Positions 50,001 to 64,000 of a stretch of 64,000 nt of DNA are shown piece after piece. The stretch's first letter is position 1, and each line of letters opens with the position of its first letter. Source of the DNA: Lutraria lutraria (lineage: Eukaryota > Mollusca > Bivalvia > Venerida > Mactridae). The position numbers and the translations under genes are program-made. A model generated the notes under the pieces. That model saw only the letters and a list, made by a program, of their open reading frames with translations. It had not been told where the DNA came from and searched no databases. The DNA lies in contig OZ026835.1 in the NCBI GenBank assembly GCA_964023205.1, positions 24,379,817 to 24,443,816 of the forward strand, in the 5' to 3' direction.

Positions 50001-53000
50001 AACCTAAGAATGTGAAAACGAAGGAATGACATTTCAATAAAGTCATCTTCTTACACATACCCATGCTTATATAGTTCTTACCTAGCATGGGGCGTAGTGG
50101 GTGTTTGACACAAGACGGCCCCCAAATCAGTGGGACAGTTCTCTCCGCATATGCTTACTTACATTCTTAATTTGTTAAGTTCGCAAATATATGAAACACA
50201 ATTTCAACGCAGTGCCTGGTCTACCTCATTGAATTTGGAATTGTTCTGCGATTAATCGGTTCCACTATTCTCAGACTGATAGTTTTTAAATAAATGCAAT
50301 TCGGTAATGCAAGTACATCAATGTACATGCACCAACATACTATTATACTTACTCACCTAATTATATGTATACTGATTCACCATGTGTCCGACTTACATAC
50401 ATATGTAACCGTCTATATAATTGATATTATAACAAATTCTTACTTCAACACACGCGCTGCTTATGGAATTCACAGTAAGATACCTACGTACCATATTCAC
50501 ATTGCCGCCAACGACAACAACCCAACACGCAATGATAACATGATACAGCTGCCTTGATTGGTACATAGCGCAACATATGAAACTAAAGCCATACGGCTGG
50601 TTTCGTTACAGTAACCCCACGTGAAATGCGATTAACAATCGCTATTATTGCAGAAATGAATATTAATTAATGCAAAACGTACACAATGCGCTGTTTATAT
50701 TTCATTTAAATTGCAAGAAACAAACGCCAAGCGATTGCGGAACTGTTTGAAGCTTGCATATCACTAACGAATGAAAAAAGAAAAAAAAATCCGTGGCCGG
50801 CCTCGAACCCGCCACAAAAAGTCTGTCTGTCTCGAAAGCTTTCAATGTCCGACGCTTTACCGACTGCGTCATAGCGGCACACTGTCTGACGAGAATCGGA
50901 ACATATATATCAAGATTTTTGTGCACGTGTTCGGTTGAGTGGTTTCATATTACTGTAAACTTGGCAAGTTTTACGATATCAGAAATTACTGTAAGAGACA
51001 AACATAATACAATGTATATGACAAAAACATCCATTTCCCTTGGTGTCCTTGATGCTGGGTGGGAGCGTTTCCTATACGTAATTGGATTACTTCCCTTTGT
51101 CGATGATGCACGTTTATGCGTGTTCGTTACCTTCAGGGTGTGATAAAAATGAGCGCATATTACCAAATATAAATCGACTCGACTGAATGCAATCTAAGAA
51201 TGTGAAAACGAAGGAATGGCATTTCAATAAAGTCGTCTTCTTACACATACCCATGCTTATATAGTTCCTACCTAGCATGGGGCGTAGTGGGTGTTTGACA
51301 CAAGACGGCCCCCAAATCAGTGGGACAGTTCTCTCCGCATATGCTTACTTACATTCTTAATTTGTTAAGTTCGCAAATATATGAAACACAATTTCAACGC
51401 GGTGCCTGGTCTCCCTCATTCAATTTGGAATTGTTCTGCGCTTAATCGGTTCCACTATTCTCAGACTGATAGTTTTTAAATAAATGCAATTCGGTAATGC
51501 AAGTACATCAATGTACATGCACCAACATACCATTATACTTACTCATCTTATTATATGTATATTGATTCACCATGTGTCCGACTTACATACATATGTAACC
51601 GTCTATATAATTGATATTAAAACAAATTGTTACTTTAACACACGCGCTGCTTATGGAATTCACAGTAAGATACCTACGTACCATATGCACATTGCCGCCA
51701 ACGACAACAACCAAACACGCAATGATAACACGATACAGCAGCCTTGATTGGTACATAGCGCAACATATCAAACTAAAGCCATACGGCTGGTTTCGTTACA
51801 GTAACCCCACGTGAAATGCGATTAACAATCGCTATTATTGCAGAAATGAATATTAATTAATGCAAAACGTACACAATGGGCTGTTAATATTTCATTTAAA
51901 TTGCAAGAAACAAACGCCAAGCGATTACGGAACTGTTTGAAGCCTGCATAACACTAACGAATGAAAAAAGAAAAAAAAAGATCCGTGGCCGGCCTCGAAC
52001 CCGCCACAAAATGTCTGTCTGTCTCGAAAGCTTTCAATGTCCGACGCTTTACCGACTGCGCCATAGCGGCACACTGTCTGACGAGAATCGGAACATATAT
52101 ATCAAGATTTTTGTGTACGTGTTCGGTTGAGTGGTTTCATATTACTGTAAACTTGGCAAGTTTTACGATATCAGAAATTACTGTAAGAGTCAAACATAAT
52201 ATATGACAAAAACATCCATTTCCCTTGGTGTCCTTGATGCTCGGTGTGTGCGTTTCCTATACGTAATTGGGTAACTTCCCTTTGTCGATGATGCACGTTT
52301 ATGCGTGTTCGTTACCTTCAGGGTGTGATAAAAATGAGCACATATTACCAAATATAAATCGACTCGACTGAATGCAATCTAATAATGTGAAAACGAAGGA
52401 ATGACATTTCAATAAAGTCGTCTTCTTACACATACCCATGCTTATATAGTTCCTACCTAGCATAGGGCGTAGTGGGTGTTTGACATAAGACGGCCCCCAA
52501 ATCAGTGGGACAGTTCTCTCCGCATATGCTTACTTACATTCTTAATTTGTTAAGTTCGCAAATATATGAAACACAATTTCAATGCGGTTCCTGGTCTCCC
52601 TCATTCAATTTGGAATTGTTCTGCGATTAATCGGTTGCATTATTCTCAGACTGATAGTTTTTAAATAAATGCAATTCGGTAATGCAAGTACATCAATGTA
52701 CATGCACCAACATACCATTATACTTACTCACCTAATTATATGTATATTGATTCACCATGTGTCCGACTTACATACATATGTAACCGTCTATATAATTGAT
52801 ATTAAAACAAATTCTTACTTTAACACACGCGCTGCTTATGGAATTCACAGTAAGATACCTTCGTACCATATGCACATTGCCGCCAACGACAACAACCAAA
52901 CACGCAATGATAACACGATACAACAGCCTTGATTGGTACATAGCGCAACATATCTAACTAAAGCCATACGGCTGGCTTCGTTACAGTAACCCCACGTGAA

Positions 53001-56000
53001 ATGCGATTAACAATCGCTATTATTGCAGAAATGAATATTAATTAATGCAAAACGTACACAATGCGCTGTTTCTATTTCATTTAAATTGCAGGAAACAAAC
53101 GCCAAGCGATTGCGGAACTGTTTGAAGCCTGCATAACACTAACGAATGAAAAAAGAAGAAAAAAAGATCCCTGGCCGGCCTCGAACCCGCCACAAAAATT
53201 ATGTCTGTCTCGAAAGATTTCAATGTCCGACCGTTTACCGACTGCGCCATAGCGGCACATTGTCTGACGAGAATCGGAACATATATATCAAGATTTTTGT
53301 GCACGTGTTCGGTTGAGTGGTTTCATATTACTGTAAACTTGGCAAGTTTTACGATATCAGAAATTACTGTAAGAGACAAACATAATATATGACAAAAACA
53401 TCCATTTCCATTGGTGTCCTTGATGCTCGGTGGGTGCTTTTCCTATACGTAATTGGGTTACTTCCCTTTGTCGATGATGCACGTTTATGCGTGTTCGTTA
53501 CCTTCAGGGTGTGATAAAAATGAGCACATATTACCAAATATAAATCGACTCGACTGAATGCAATCTAAGAATGTGAAAACGAAGGAATGACATTTCAATA
53601 AAGTCGTCTTCTTACACATACCCATGCTTATATAGTTCCTACCTAGCATGGGGCGTAGTGGGTGTTTGACATAAGACGGCCCCCAAATAAGTGGGACAGT
53701 TCTCTCCGCATATGCTTACTTACATTCTTAATTTGTTAAGTTCGCAAATATATGAAACACAATTTCAATGCGGTTCCTGGTCTCCCTCATTCAATTTGGA
53801 ATTGTTCTGCGATTAATCGGTTCCACTATTCTCAGACTGATAGTTTTTAAATAAATGCAATTCGGTAATGCAAGTACATCAATGTACATGTACCAACATA
53901 CTATTATACTTACTCATCTAATTATATGTATACTGATTCACCATGTGTCCGACTTACATACATATGTAACCGTCTATATAATTGATATTATAACAAATTC
54001 TTACTTCAACACACGCGCTGCTTATGGAATTCACAGTAAGATACCTACGTACCATATTCACATTGCCGCCAACGACAACAACCCAACACGCAATGATAAC
54101 ATGATACAGCTGCCTTGATTGGTACATAGCGCAACATATGAAACTAAAGCCATACGGCTGGTTTCGTTACAGTAACCCCACGTGAAATGCGATTAACAAT
54201 CGCTATTATTGCTGAAATGAATATTAATTAATGCAAAACGTACACAATGCGCTGTTTATATTTCATTTAAATTGCAAGAAACAAACGCCAAGCGATTGCG
54301 GAACTGTTTGAAGCTTGCATATCACTAACGAATGAAAAAAGAAAAAAAAATCCGTGGCCGGCCTCGAACCCGCCACAAAAAGTCTGTCTGTCTCGAAAGC
54401 TTTCAATGTCCGACGCTTTACCGACTGCGTCATAGCGGCACACTGTCTGACGAGAATCGGAACATATATATCAAGATTTTTGTGCACATGTTCGGTTGAG
54501 TGGTTTCATATTACTGTAAACTTGGCAAGTTTTACGATATCAGAAATTACTGTAAGAGACAAACATAATACAATGTATATGACAAAAACATCCATTTCCC
54601 TTGGTGTCCTTGATGCTGGGTGGGTGCGTTTCCTATACGTAATTGGATTACTTCCCTTTGTCGATGATGCACGTTTATGCGTGTTCGTTACCTTCAGGGT
54701 GTGATAAAAATGAGCGCATATTACCAAATATAAATCGACTCGACTGAATGCAATCTAAGAATGTGAAAACGAAGGAATGGCATTTCAATAAAGTCGTCTT
54801 CTTACACATACCCATGCTTATATAATTCCTACCTAGCATGGGGCGTAGTGGGTGTTTGACACAAGACGGCCACCAAATCAGTGGGACAGTTCTCTCCGCA
54901 TATGCTTACTTACATTCTTAATTTGTTAAGTTCGCAAATATATGAAACACAATTTCAACGCGGTGCCTGGTCTCCCTCATTCAATTTGGAATTGTTCTGC
55001 GATTAATCGGTTCCACTATTCTCAGACTGATAGTTTTTAAATAAATGCAATTCGGTAATGCAAGTACATCAATGTACATGCACCAACATACCATTATACT
55101 TACTCATCTAATTATATGTATATTGATTCACCATGTGTCCGACTTACATACATATGTAACCGTCTATATAATTGATATTAAAACAAATTCTTACTTCAAC
55201 ACACGCGCTGCTTATGGAATTCACAATAAGATACCTTCGTACCATATGCACATTGCCGCCAACGACAACAACCAAACACGCAATGATAACACGATACAGC
55301 AGCCTTGATTGGTACATAGCGCAACATATCAAACTAAAGCCATACGGCTGGTTTCGTTACAGTAACCCCACGTGAAATGCGATTAACAATCGCTATTATT
55401 GCAGAAATGAATATTAATTAATGCAAAACGTACACAATGGGCTGTTAATATTTCATTTAAATTGCAAGAAACAAACGCCAAGCGATTACGGAACTGTTTG
55501 AAGCCTGCATAACACTAACGAATGAAAAAAGAAACAAAAAGATCCGTGGCCGGCCTCGAACCCGCCACAAAATGTCTGTCTGTCTCGAAAGCTTTCAATG
55601 TCCGACGCTTTACCGACTGCGCCATAGCGGCACACTGTCTGACGAGAATCGGAACATATATATCAAGATTTTTGTGTACGTGTTCGGTTGTGTGGTTTCA
55701 TATTACTGTAAACTTGGCAAGTTTTACGATATCAGAAATTACTGTAAGAGTCAAACATGATATATGACAAAAACATCCATTTCCCTTGGTGTCCTTGATG
55801 CTCGGTGGGTGCGTTTCCTATACGTAATTGGGTTACTTCCCTTTGTCGATGATGCACGTTTATGCGTGTTCGTTACCTTCAGGGTGTGATAAAAATGAGC
55901 ACATATTACCAAATATAAATCGACTCGACTGAATGCAATCTAAGAATGTGAAAACGAAGGAATGACATTTCAATAAAGTCGTCTTCTTACACATACCCAT

Positions 56001-59000
56001 GCTTATATAGATCCTACCTAGCAAGGGGCGTAGTGGGTGTTTGACACAAGACGGCCCCCAAATCAGTGGGACAGTTCTCTCCGCATATGCTTACTTACAT
56101 TCTTAATTTGTTAAGTTCGCAAATATATGAAACACAATTTCAATGCGGTTCCTGGTCTCCCTCATTCAATTTGGAATTGTTCTGCGATTAATCGGTTGCA
56201 TTATTCTCAGACTGATAGTTTTTAAATAAATGCAATTCGGTAATGCAAGTACATCAATGTACATGCACCAACATACCATTATACTTACTCACCTAATTAT
56301 ATGTATATTGATTCTCCATGTGTCCGACTTACATACATATGTAACCGTCTATATAATTGATATTAAAACAAATTCTTACTTTAACACACGCGCTGCTTAT
56401 GGAATTCACAGTAAGATACCTTCGTACCATATGCACATTGCCGCCAACGACAACAACCACACACGCAATGATAACACGATACAGCAGCCTTGATTGGTAC
56501 ATAGCGCAACATATCAAACTAAAGCCATACGGCTGGTTTCGTTACAGTAACCCCACGTGAAATGCGATTAACAATCGCTATTATTGCAGAAATGAATATT
56601 AATTAATGCAAAACGTACACAATGCGCTGTTTCTATTTCATTTAAATTGCAAGAAACAAACGACAAGCGATTGCGGAACTGTTTGAAGCCTGCATAACAC
56701 TAACGAATGAAAAAAGAAAAGAAAAAAAGATCCCTGGCCGGCCTCGAACCCGCCACAAAAATTATGTCTGTCTCGAAAGCTTTCAATGTCCGACCGTTTA
56801 CCGACAGCGCCATAGCGGCACAGTGTCTGACGAGAATCGGAACATATATATCAAGATTTTTGTGCACGTGTTCGGTTGAGTGGTTTCATATTACTGTAAA
56901 CTTGGCAAGTTTTACGATATCAGAAATTACTGTAAGAGACAAACATAATACAATGTATATGACAAAAACATCCATTTCCCTTGGTGTCCTTGATGCTGGG
57001 TGGGTGCGTTTCCTATACGTAATTGGATTACTTCCCTTTGTCGATGATGCACGTTTATGCGTGTTCGTTACCTTCAGGGTGTGATAAAAATGAGCGCATA
57101 TTACCAAATATAAATCGACTCGACTGAATGCAATCTAAGAATGTGAAAACGAAGGAATGGCATTTCAATAAAGTCGTCTTCTTACACATACCCATGCTTA
57201 TATAGTTCCTACCTAGCATGGGGCGTAGTGGGTGTTTGACACAAGACGGCCCCCAAATCAGTGGGACAGTTCTCTCCGCATATGCTTACTTACATTCTTA
57301 ATTTGTTAAGTTCGCAAATATATGAAACACAATTTCAACGCGGTGCCTGGTCTCCCTCATTCAATTTGGAATTGTTCTGCGATTAATCGGTTCCACTATT
57401 CTCAGACTGATAGTTTTTAAATAAATGCAATTCGGTAATGCAAGTACATCAATGTACATGCACCAACATACCATTATACTTACTCATCTAATTATATGTA
57501 TATTGATTCACCATGTGTCCGACTTACATACATATGTAACCGTCTATATAATTGATATTAAAACAAATTCTTACTTCAACACACGCGCTGCTTATGGAAT
57601 TCACAATAAGATACCTTCGTACCATATGCACATTGCCGCCAACGACAACAACCAAACACGCAATGATAACACGATACAGCAGCCTTGATTGGTACATAGC
57701 GCAACATATCAAACTAAAGCCATACGGCTGGTTTCGTTACAGTAACCCCACGTGAAATGCGATTAACAATCGCTATTATTGCAGAAATGAATATTAATTA
57801 ATGCAAAACGTACACAATGGGCTGTTAATATTTCATTTAAATTGCAAGAAACAAACGCCAAGCGATTACGGAACTGTTTGAAGCCTGCATAACACTAACG
57901 AATGAAAAAAGAAACAAAAAGATCCGTGGCCGGCCTCGAACCCGCCACAAAATGTCTGTCTGTCTCGAAAGCTTTCAATGTCCGACGCTTTACCGACTGC
58001 GCCATAGCGGCACAGTGTCTGACGAGAATCGGAACATATATATCAAGATTTTTGTGCACGTGTTCGGTTGAGTGTTATCATATTACTGTAAACTTGGCAA
58101 GTTTTACGATATCAGAAATTACTGTCAGAGACAAACATAATATATGACAAAAACATCCATTTCCCTTGGTGTCCTTGATGCTCGGTGGGTGCGTTTCCTA
58201 TACGTAATTGGGTTACTTCCCTTTGTCGATGATGCACGTTTATGCGTGTTCGTTACCTTCAGGGAGTGATAAAAATGAGCACATATTACCAAATATAAAC
58301 CGACTCGACTGAATGCAATCTAAGAATGTGAAAACGAAGGAATGACATTTCAATAAAGTCGTCTTCTTACACATACCCATGCTTTTATAGTTCCTACCTA
58401 GCATGGGGCGTAGTGGGTGTTTGACATAAGACGGCCCCCAAATCAGTGGGACAGTTCTCTCCGCATATGCTTACTTACATTCTTAATATGTTAAGTTCGT
58501 AAATATATGAAACACAATTTCAATATGGTTCCTTGTCTCCCTCATTCAATTTGGAATTGTTCTGCGATTAATCGGTTCCACTATTCTCAGACTGATAGTT
58601 TTTAAATAAATGCATTTCGGTAATGCAAGTACATCAATGTACATGCACCAACATACCATTATACTTACTCACCTAATTATATGTATACTGATTCACCATG
58701 TGTCCGAGTTACATACATATGTAACCGTCTATATACTTGATATTAAAACAAATTGTTACTTTAACACACGCGCTGCTTATGGAATTCACAGTAAGATACC
58801 TACGTACCATATGCACATTGCCGCCAACGACAACAACCCAACAAGCAATGATAACACGATACAGCAGCCTTGATTGGTACATAGTGCAACATATCAAACT
58901 AAAGCCATACGGCTGGTTTCGTTACAGTAACCCCACGTGAAATGCGATTAACAATCGCTATTATTGCAGAAATGAATATTAATTAATGCAAAACGTACAC

Positions 59001-60588
59001 AATGCGCTGTTTCTATTTCATTTAAATTGCAAGAAACAAACGCCAAGCGATGGCGGAACTGTTTGAAGCCTGCATAACACTAACGAATGAAAAAAGAAAA
59101 AAAAAAGATCCGTGGCCGGCCTCGAACCCGCCACAAAATGTCTGTCTGTCTCGAAAGCTTTCAATGTCCGACGCTTTACCAACTGCGCCATAGCGGCACA
59201 CTGTCTGACGAGAATCGGAACATATATGTCAAGATTTTTGTGCACGTGTTCGGTTGAGTGGTTTCATATTACTGTAAACTTGGCAAGTTTTACGATATCA
59301 GAAATTACTGTAAGAGACAGACATAATATATGACAAAAACATCCATTTCCCTTGGTGTCCTTGATGCTCGGTGGGTGCGTTTCCTATACGTAATTGGGTT
59401 ACTTCCCTTTGTCGATGATGCACGTTTATGCGTGTTCGTTACCTTCAGGGTGTGATAAAAAAGAGCACATATTACCAAATATAAATCGACTCGACTGAAT
59501 GCAATCTAAGAATGTGAAAACGAAGGAATGGCATTTCAATAAAGTCGTCTTCTTACACATACACATGCTTATATAGTTCCTATCTAGCATTGGGCGTAGT
59601 GGGTGTTTGACACAAGACGGCCCCCAAATCAGTGGGACAGTTCTCTCCGCATGTGCTTACATTCATTCTTAATTTGTTAAGTTCGCAATTCGGTAATGCA
59701 AGTACATCAATGTACATGCACCAACATACCATTATACTTACTCACCTAATTATATGTATACTGATTGAACATGTGTACGACTTACATCTATATGTAACCG
59801 TACATGTTCAGTCTCTTTATAATTGATATTAAAACAAATTGTTACTTTAACACATGCGCTGCTTATGGAATTCACAGTAAGATACCTACGTACCATATGC
59901 ACATTGCCGCCTACGATAACAACCCAACACGCAATGATAACACGATACAGCAGCCTTGATTGGTACATAGCGCAACATATCAAACTACAGCCATACGGCT
60001 GGTTTCGTTACAGTAACCCCACGTGAAATGCGATTAACAATCGCTATTATGGCAGAAATGAATATTAATTAATGCAAAACGTACACAATGCGCTGTTTAT
60101 ATTTCATTTAAATTGCAAGAAACAAACGCCAAGCGATTGCGGAACTGTTTGAAGCCTGCATAACACTAACGAATGAAAAAAGAAAGAAAAAAAAAAGATC
60201 CGTGGCCGGCCTCGAACCCGCCACAAAAAGTCTGTCTGTCTCGAAAGCTTTCAATGTCCGACGCTTTACCGACTGCGCCATAGCGGCACACTGTCTGACG
60301 AGAATCGGAACATATATATCAAGATTTTTGTGCACGTGTTCGGTTGAGTGGTTTCATATTACTGTAAACTTGGCAAGTTTTACGATATCAGAAATTACTG
60401 TAAGAGACAAACATAATATATGACAAAAACATTTCCCTTGGTGTCCTTGATGCTCGGTGGGTGCGTTTCCTATACGTAATTGGGTTACTTCCCTTTGTCG
60501 ATGATGCACGTTTATGCGTGTTCGTTACCTTCAGGGTGTGATAAAAATGAGCGCATATTACCAAATATAAATCGACTCGACTGAATGC
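44061..60588. repeat. 5-unit higher-order repeat (5,940 bp) with rearranged partial copies
   Basis: Name the units at 44061-50000 a, b, c, d, e. Private variants include 'aacataatacaatgtatatg' in a, 'aatgggctgttaatatttc' in b, 'gaccgtttaccgac' in c and 'acatacttgatatt'-type changes in d. The order then runs a b c (50001-53561), a b (53562-55936), a c/a mosaic (55937), a b/c mosaic (57132), d (58317), e (59503). Offsets of 5940, 3561, 2380 and 10693 bp between matching features support this. Confidence 0.8.
59680..59697. other. Internal deletion junction in satellite unit 38
   Basis: 'gttaagttcgcaattcggtaatg' fuses 'ttcgcaaatatatg' to 'aaatgcaattcgg', removing about 103 bp. The two partners share GCAA, so a microhomology-mediated or slippage event is likely. 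The unit is 1086 bp long. Confidence 0.88.
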
Positions 60589-63500
60589 AATATAAGAATG
60601 TGAAAACGAAGGAATGACATTTCAATAAAGTCGTCTTCTTACACATACCCATGCTTATATAGTTCCTACCTAGCAAGGGGCGTAGTGGGTGTTTGACACA
60701 AGACGGCCCCCAAATCAGTGGGACAGTTCTCTCCGCATATGCTTACTAACATCCTTAATTTGTTAAGTTCGCAAATATATGAAACACAATTTCAACGCGG
60801 TGCCTGGTCTCCCTCATTCAATTTGGAATTGTTCTGCGATTAATCGGTTCCACTATTCTCAGACTGATAGTTTTTAAATAAATGCAATTCGGTAATCCAA
60901 GTACATCAATGTACATGCACCAACATACTATTATACTTACTCACCTAATTGTATGTATACTGATTCACCATGTGTCCGACTTACATACATATGTAACCGT
61001 CTATATAATTGATATTAAAACAAATTGTTACTTTAACACACGCGCTGCTTATGCAATTCACAGTAAGATACCTACGTACCATATGCACATTGCCGCCAAC
61101 GACAACAACCCACACGCAATGATAACACGATATAGCAGCCTTGAATGGTACATAGCGCAACATATCAAACTAAAGCCATACGGCTGGTTTCGTTACAGTA
61201 ACCCCACGTGAAATGCGATTAACAATCGCTATTATTGCAGAAATGAATATTAATTAATGCAAAACGTACACAATGCGCTGTTTCTATTTCATTTAAATTG
61301 CAAGAAACAAACGCCAAGCGATGGCGGAACTGTTTGAAGCCTGCATAACACTAACGAATGAAAAAAGAAAGAAAAAAAAAGATCCGTGGCCGGCCTCGAA
61401 ACCGCCACAAAAAGTCTGTCTGTCTCGAAAGCTTTCAATGTCCGACGCTTTACCGACTGCGCCATAGCGGCACACTGTCTGATGAGAATCGGAACATATA
61501 TATCAAAATTTTTCTGCACGTGTTCGGTTGAGTGGTTTCATATTACTGTAAACTTGGCAAGTTTTACGATATCAGAAATTACTGTAAGAGACAAACATAA
61601 TATATGACAAAAACATCCATTTCCCTTGGTGTCCTTGATGCTCGGTGGGTGCGTTTCCTATACGTAATTAGGTTACTTCCCTTTGTTGATGATGCACGTT
61701 TATGCGTGTTCGTTACCTTCATGGTGTGATAAAAAATGAGCGCATATTACCAAATATAAATCGACTCGACTGAATGCAATCTAAGAATGTGAAAACGAAG
61801 GAATGACATTTCAATAAAGTCGTCTTCTTACACATACCCATGCTTATATAGTTCCTACCTAGCATGGGGCGTAGTGGGTGTTTGACACAAGACGGCCCCC
61901 AAATCAGTGGGACAGTTCTCTCCGCATATGCTTACTTACATTCTTAATTTGTTAAGTTCGCAAATATATGAAACACAATTTCAACGCGGTGCCTGGTCTA
62001 CCTCATTGAATTTGGAATTGTTCTGCGATTAATCGGTTCCACTATTCTCAGACTGATAGTTTTTAAATAAATGCAATTCGGTAATGCAAGTACATCAATG
62101 TACATGCACCAACATACTATTATACTTACTCACCTAATTATACGTATACTGATTCACCATGTGTCCGACTTACATACATATGTAACCGTCTATATAATTG
62201 ATATTAAAACAAATTGTTACTTTAACACACGCGCTGCTTATGGAATTCACAGTAAGATACCTACGTACCATATGCACATTGCCGCCAACGACAACAACCC
62301 AACACGCAATGATAACACTATACAGCAGCCTTGATTGGTACATAGTGCAACATATCAAACTAAAGCCATACGGCTGGTTTCGTTACAGTAACCCCACGTG
62401 AAATGCGATTAACAATCGCTATTATTGCAGAAATGAATATTAATTAATGCAAAACGTACACAATGCGCTGTTTCTATTTCATTTAAATTGCAAGAAACAA
62501 ACGCCAAGCGATTGCGGAACTGTTTGAAGCCTGCATAACACTAACGAATGAAAAAAGAAAGAAAAAAAAAGATCCGTGGCCGGCCTCGAACCCGCCAAAA
62601 AAAGTCTGTCTGTCTCGAAAGCTTTCAATGTCCGACGCTTTACCGACTGCGCCATAGCGGCACACTGTCTGACGAGAATCGGAACATATATATCAAGATT
62701 TTTGTGCACGTGTTCGGTTGAGTGGTTTCATATTACTGTAAACTTGGCAAGTTTTACGATATCAGAAATTACTGTAAGAGACAAACATAATATATGACAA
62801 AAACATCCATTTCCCTTGGTGTCCTTGATGCTCGGTGGGTGCGTTTCCTATACGTAATTGGGTTACTTCCCTTTGTCGATGATGCACGTTTATGCGTGTT
62901 CGTTACCTTCAGGGTGTGATAAAAATGAGCGCATATTACCAAATATAAATCGACTCGACTGAATGCAATCTAAGAATGTGAAAACGAAGGAATGACATTT
63001 CAATAAAGTCGTCTTCTTACACATACCCATGCTTATATAGTTCCTACATAGCATGGGGCGTAGTGGGTGTTTGACACAAGACGGCCCCCAAATCAGTGGG
63101 ACAGTTCTCTCCGCATATGCTTACTTACATTCTTAATTTGTTAAGTTCGCAAATATATGAAACACAATTTCAACGCGGTGCCTGGTCTCCCTCATTCAAT
63201 TTGGAATTGTTCTGCGATTAATCGGTTCCACTATTCTCAGACTTATAGTTTTTAAATAAATGCAATTCGGTAATGCAAGTACATCAATGTACATGCACCA
63301 ACATACTATTATACTTACTCACCTAATTATATGTATACTGATTCACCATGTGTCCGACTTACATACATATGTAACCGTCTATATAATTGATATTAAAACA
63401 AATTGTTACTTTAACACACGCGCTGCTTATGGAATTCACAGTAAGATATCTATGTACCATATGCACATTGCCGCCAACGACAACAACCCAACACGCAATG

Positions 63501-64000
63501 ATAACACTATACAGCAGCCTTGATTGGTACATAGTGCAACATATCAAACTAAAGCCATGCGGCTGGTTTCGTTACAGTAACCCCACGTGAAATGCGATTA
63601 ACAATCGCTATTATGACAGAAATGAATATTAATTAATGCAAAACGTACACAATGCGCTGTTTCTATTTCATTTAAATTGCAAGAAACAAACGCCAAGCGA
63701 TTGCGGAACTGTTTGAAGCCTGCATAACACTAACGAATGAAAAAAGAAAGAAAAAAAAAGATCCGTGTCCGGCCTCGAACCCGCCACAAAAAGTCTGTCT
63801 GTCTCTAAAGCTTTCAATGTCCGACGCTTTACCGACTGCGCCATAGCGGCACACTGTCTGACGAGAATCGGAACATATATATCAAGATTTTTGTGCACGT
63901 GTTCGGTTGAGTGGTTTCATATTACTGTAAACTTGGCAAGTTTTACGATATCAGAAATTACTGTAAGAGACAAACATAATATATGACAAAAACATCCATT

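Larger units (their letters stand above)
35999..64000. repeat. 1.2-kb satellite array, block 4 (rest of unit 18 to unit 41)
   Basis: Units begin at 36984, 38097, 39288, 40492, 41683, 42877, 44061, 45251, 46436, 47624, 48813, 50001, 51191, 52376, 53562, 54752, 55937, 57132, 58317, 59503, 60589, 61778 and 62967. The last is cut by the window end. All are subfamily II and mostly the short form (1184-1195 bp), with long-form units at 39288, 41683 and 59503. Units 36984-42876 are the most diverged and share 'gttttaagcctg' and 'gccagagcgg' variants. Two units are shortened by internal deletions (37909 and 59686 region). Orientation is constant throughout. Confidence 0.97.

Overview
The window looks like nuclear DNA of a mollusc, most likely a bivalve. 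I infer this from its AT-rich, intron-bearing, repeat-dominated character and from dispersed-repeat phrases I know from bivalve genomes: 'gagttatggccctttgtt', 'ggtcacacttagaggt', 'cccttcgggcatataaaaa' and a GGTC-type microsatellite. No intact protein-coding gene was found. About three quarters of the window is one tandem satellite. The rest is transposable elements that landed inside that satellite.

Satellite: the unit is about 1.19-1.20 kb and is present 41 times (the last copy is cut by the window end). It fills 1-15080, 18218-22679, 23599-24571 and 35999-64000. There are two main subfamilies, and a 17-bp indel separates long units (about 1202 bp) from short ones (about 1185 bp). Units are grouped into higher-order repeats: 3-mers of about 3.6 kb on the left and a 5-mer of about 5.94 kb, with partial copies, on the right. 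Each unit carries, on the minus strand, a degenerate tRNA-like module with recognisable Pol III A and B boxes followed by a T-rich tract. On the plus strand it carries a conserved GC-rich hairpin downstream of a TATA-like string. The many short conserved ORFs in the units overlap on both strands, and I do not regard them as genes.

Insertions: (1) 15081-18217 is a CACTA/EnSpm-like element with perfect 23-bp TIRs starting CACTG, a 3-bp TGC target duplication, a 111-bp minisatellite in the left arm, a 66-bp minisatellite in the right arm, and exon-like pieces between them. A paralogous satellite unit at 21790-21797 carries TGC-GA-TGC at exactly the same site, which reads as an excision footprint. 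(2) 22680-23598 is a 919-bp non-autonomous pogo/Tigger-like element with a TA duplication. (3) 24572-35998 is an 11.4-kb element with perfect 22-bp TIRs and TTAA duplications. It contains a decayed multi-exon gene that resembles a Kolobok-type transposase, preceded by a CpG-type promoter-like stretch.

Nested inside the 11.4-kb element are an hAT-like MITE with an 8-bp duplication, a tRNA-derived SINE with a 9-bp duplication, bivalve-type dispersed repeats, a 167-bp tandem array, an A-B-A-X-B segmental duplication and a tRNA-Thr-like sequence. The window therefore records a homogenising satellite, cut-and-paste insertion and excision, and repeated recombination between units.
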